NCBI GenBank assembly: GCA_023387585.1
Contig: JAEWHZ010000240.1
Coordinates: forward strand, 1-5,553
Direction of reading: 5' to 3'
Source: Pseudomonadota bacterium
Lineage (GTDB): Bacteria > Pseudomonadota > Alphaproteobacteria > Rhizobiales > Devosiaceae
Length of the DNA stretch: 5,553 bases
Positions 4,376 to 5,553 of this stretch are shown here, piece by piece. Under the pieces are notes generated by a model. That model was not told where the DNA came from. It saw nothing but the letters and a program-made list of their open reading frames with translations, and did not search any database. The number at the start of each line of letters is the position of its first letter. The first letter of the stretch is position 1. The translations under genes and the position numbers were made by a program.

Positions 4376-5553
4376 TCAGGCCGCGGCGTCGCGGGGACCC
4401 TCGGCGCCGAGGCCGTATTCGGCGAGCTTGCGATAAAGCGTCGAGCGGCCGATGCCGAGGGCGCGCGCCACCGCGGCCATGCGGCCATTGTGCTGCTCGA
4501 TGGCGAAGGCGATCAGGTCGCGCTCGATATCGGCCAGCGCCTTGACGGCGCCCGTCTCGCTGAGGAAGCGGTCGGGCGCCGAAGGGCCGGCGGCATGCGG
4601 GGTGACCGGCTCGCTTCCGGCGTTCCTGCGCCCCCCGGCGATGTCGATATGCACCGGCACGCCGGGATGCGGGCGTTCGGCCAGTTCGCGCAGCGCCGCC
4701 TCGCGCCCGCCTATGCCGGCGACGATCTGCGGGAAGTCGGCGGGTTCGAGCCAGCCGCCGTCGGAGAGCACGATGGCGCGATAGAGCGCGTTCTCGAGCT
4801 GGCGCACATTGCCCGGCCAGTCATAGCCGGCGAGCAGCTTGCGGGTCTCTTCGGAGAGTCCGAGAATGCGCTTGCCGGCCTCGGCGGCGAAGCGGACGAC
4901 GAAGCGCTCGCACAGGGCCTCGATATCCTCGCGCCGCTCGCGCAGGGGCGGGACATAGAGGGGAAAGACGTTGAGCCGGTAGAACAGATCCTCGCGGAAC
5001 TCGCCATTGCGCGCCAGGTTGAGCAGGCGCCGCCCGGTGGCCGAGATGACGCGCACATTGATCCGTTCCGGCCGGGCGGCCCCGAGCGGCTCGATCTCGC
5101 CATGCTGGAGCACGCGCAGGAGGCGGGCCTGGACGGCGGGCGACAGCTCGCCGATCTCCTCGATAAGGATGGTGCCGCCATTGGCCTCGGCGAACTTGCC
5201 CTGCCTGTCGGAATGGGCGCCGGCGAAGGCGCCCTTGCGATGGCCGAACAGGGTCGATTCGACGAGGTCGGGCGGGATGGCGGCGCAGTTGACGGCGACG
5301 AAGGGCTTGCCGGCGCGCTCGCCGCTGCCCTGGATGACGCGGGCGACCAACTGCTTGCCGACCCCGGCTTCGCCTTCGATCAGCACGGGGATGGTCGAGC
5401 GCGCTGCCTTCTCGCACAGGGTGACGAGCCGCTGCATGGCGGGGGCGGCGGCGATCATGTCGCGCAGGGTGACGGTGCCCTGGCGGCGGGCGCGCTCGGC
5501 GCGGACCGCGGTTTCCAGCGCCTCGAGCTTGAGGGCGTTGCGCAGCGAGACGA
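4376..5553 (-). CDS. Sigma54-activator-family AAA+ regulator with Fis-type HTH, N-terminus outside window; altered GAFTGA loop
   Basis: C-terminal 391 residues of a bacterial enhancer-binding protein. The frame stays open to the window edge, so the Met at 5458 is internal. The 31 residues before it (LRNALKLEALETAVRAERAR) look like the helical linker that follows a receiver domain in Rhizobiales response regulators of this type. Counting from that Met: Walker A GEAGVGK (29-35), switch Asn N57 (VNCAAIP), loop GAFAGA (76-81, canonical GAFTGA), Walker B ILIEEIGE (97-104, canonical LFLDEIGE), sensor I SATGRRL (canonical ATNRDL), Arg fingers R155 and R161 (FREDLFYRLNVFP), and sensor II YDWPGNVRQLENAL (212-225). 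A Pro/Gly-rich linker (about 255-300) follows, then a Fis HTH (NGRMAAVARALGIGRSTLYRKL, 324-345). The frame is intact, so it is not an obvious pseudogene, but three key positions are changed. It converges on the enolase-family gene with a 13-bp gap and so is probably a separate unit. The family call is firm; the receiver domain is inferred. Confidence 0.9.
   Translation of the reverse strand, partial: VSLRNALKLEALETAVRAERARRQGTVTLRDMIAAAPAMQRLVTLCEKAARSTIPVLIEGEAGVGKQLVARVIQGSGERAGKPFVAVNCAAIPPDLVESTLFGHRKGAFAGAHSDRQGKFAEANGGTILIEEIGELSPAVQARLLRVLQHGEIEPLGAARPERINVRVISATGRRLLNLARNGEFREDLFYRLNVFPLYVPPLRERREDIEALCERFVVRFAAEAGKRILGLSEETRKLLAGYDWPGNVRQLENALYRAIVLSDGGWLEPADFPQIVAGIGGREAALRELAERPHPGVPVHIDIAGGRRNAGSEPVTPHAAGPSAPDRFLSETGAVKALADIERDLIAFAIEQHNGRMAAVARALGIGRSTLYRKLAEYGLGAEGPRDAAA

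Noticed and set aside
3694..4488. Minus-strand open frame opposite the enolase-family gene, overlapping the 3' end of the AAA+ gene
   Set aside because: The opposite strand encodes all the catalytic residues of a known superfamily; this translation is rich in R, D, H and V with no motif.
5456..5458. ATG at 5458 as the true start of the AAA+ regulator
   Set aside because: The frame stays open upstream to the window edge and encodes a helical linker characteristic of full-length receiver-containing homologs, so this Met is internal.
1..5553. CRISPR arrays, tRNA or rRNA genes, insertion sequences, attachment sites
   Set aside because: None seen: there are no regularly spaced repeats, no cloverleaf or rRNA-like segments, no transposase motifs and no terminal repeats in the gaps.

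Overview
The window is high-GC, densely coded DNA with strong G/C third-position bias. The gene types are sugar ABC transporter, FCD-type GntR regulator, enolase-superfamily dehydratase and a Fis-type AAA+ regulator of a kind common in Rhizobiales. Together they suggest an alphaproteobacterium, plausibly Hyphomicrobiales (inference; no rRNA or marker gene is present).

Layout. (1) Positions 1-448, minus strand: N-terminal part of a MalF-type ABC permease, cut by the window edge. (2) Positions 470-508: a 13-bp GC-rich hairpin followed by a T-tract on the minus strand, an intrinsic terminator or attenuator between the binding-protein gene and the permease gene. (3) Positions 524-2005, minus strand: periplasmic sugar-binding protein with a signal peptide. 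(4) Positions 2006-2420: a 415-bp divergent intergenic region with several inverted repeats, a minus-strand TTGACA and no convincing gene. (5) Positions 2421-3122, plus strand: GntR/FCD regulator. (6) Positions 3166-4362, plus strand: mandelate-racemase-type enolase-superfamily enzyme, probably a sugar-acid dehydratase or cycloisomerase. (7) Positions 4376-5553, minus strand and convergent: AAA+ and Fis-type HTH portion of a sigma54-activator-family protein whose N-terminus (probably a receiver domain) is outside the window.

Reading: genes 1-6 look like a carbohydrate or sugar-acid uptake and catabolism cluster. The binding protein and permease import a compound, the enolase-family enzyme acts on an acid-sugar intermediate, and the FCD regulator probably senses the substrate or a product and acts on the shared divergent promoter region. 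The substrate cannot be read from the sequence. The convergent regulator probably belongs to a different transcription unit. It is notable because its GAFTGA loop reads GAFAGA, its Walker B reads EE instead of DE, and its sensor I Asn is Gly, so it may not be a conventional sigma54 activator. No mobile elements, CRISPR arrays or RNA genes were seen. No wholly new system is evident; the divergent AAA+ protein and the unassigned enolase-family pathway are the parts most worth following.
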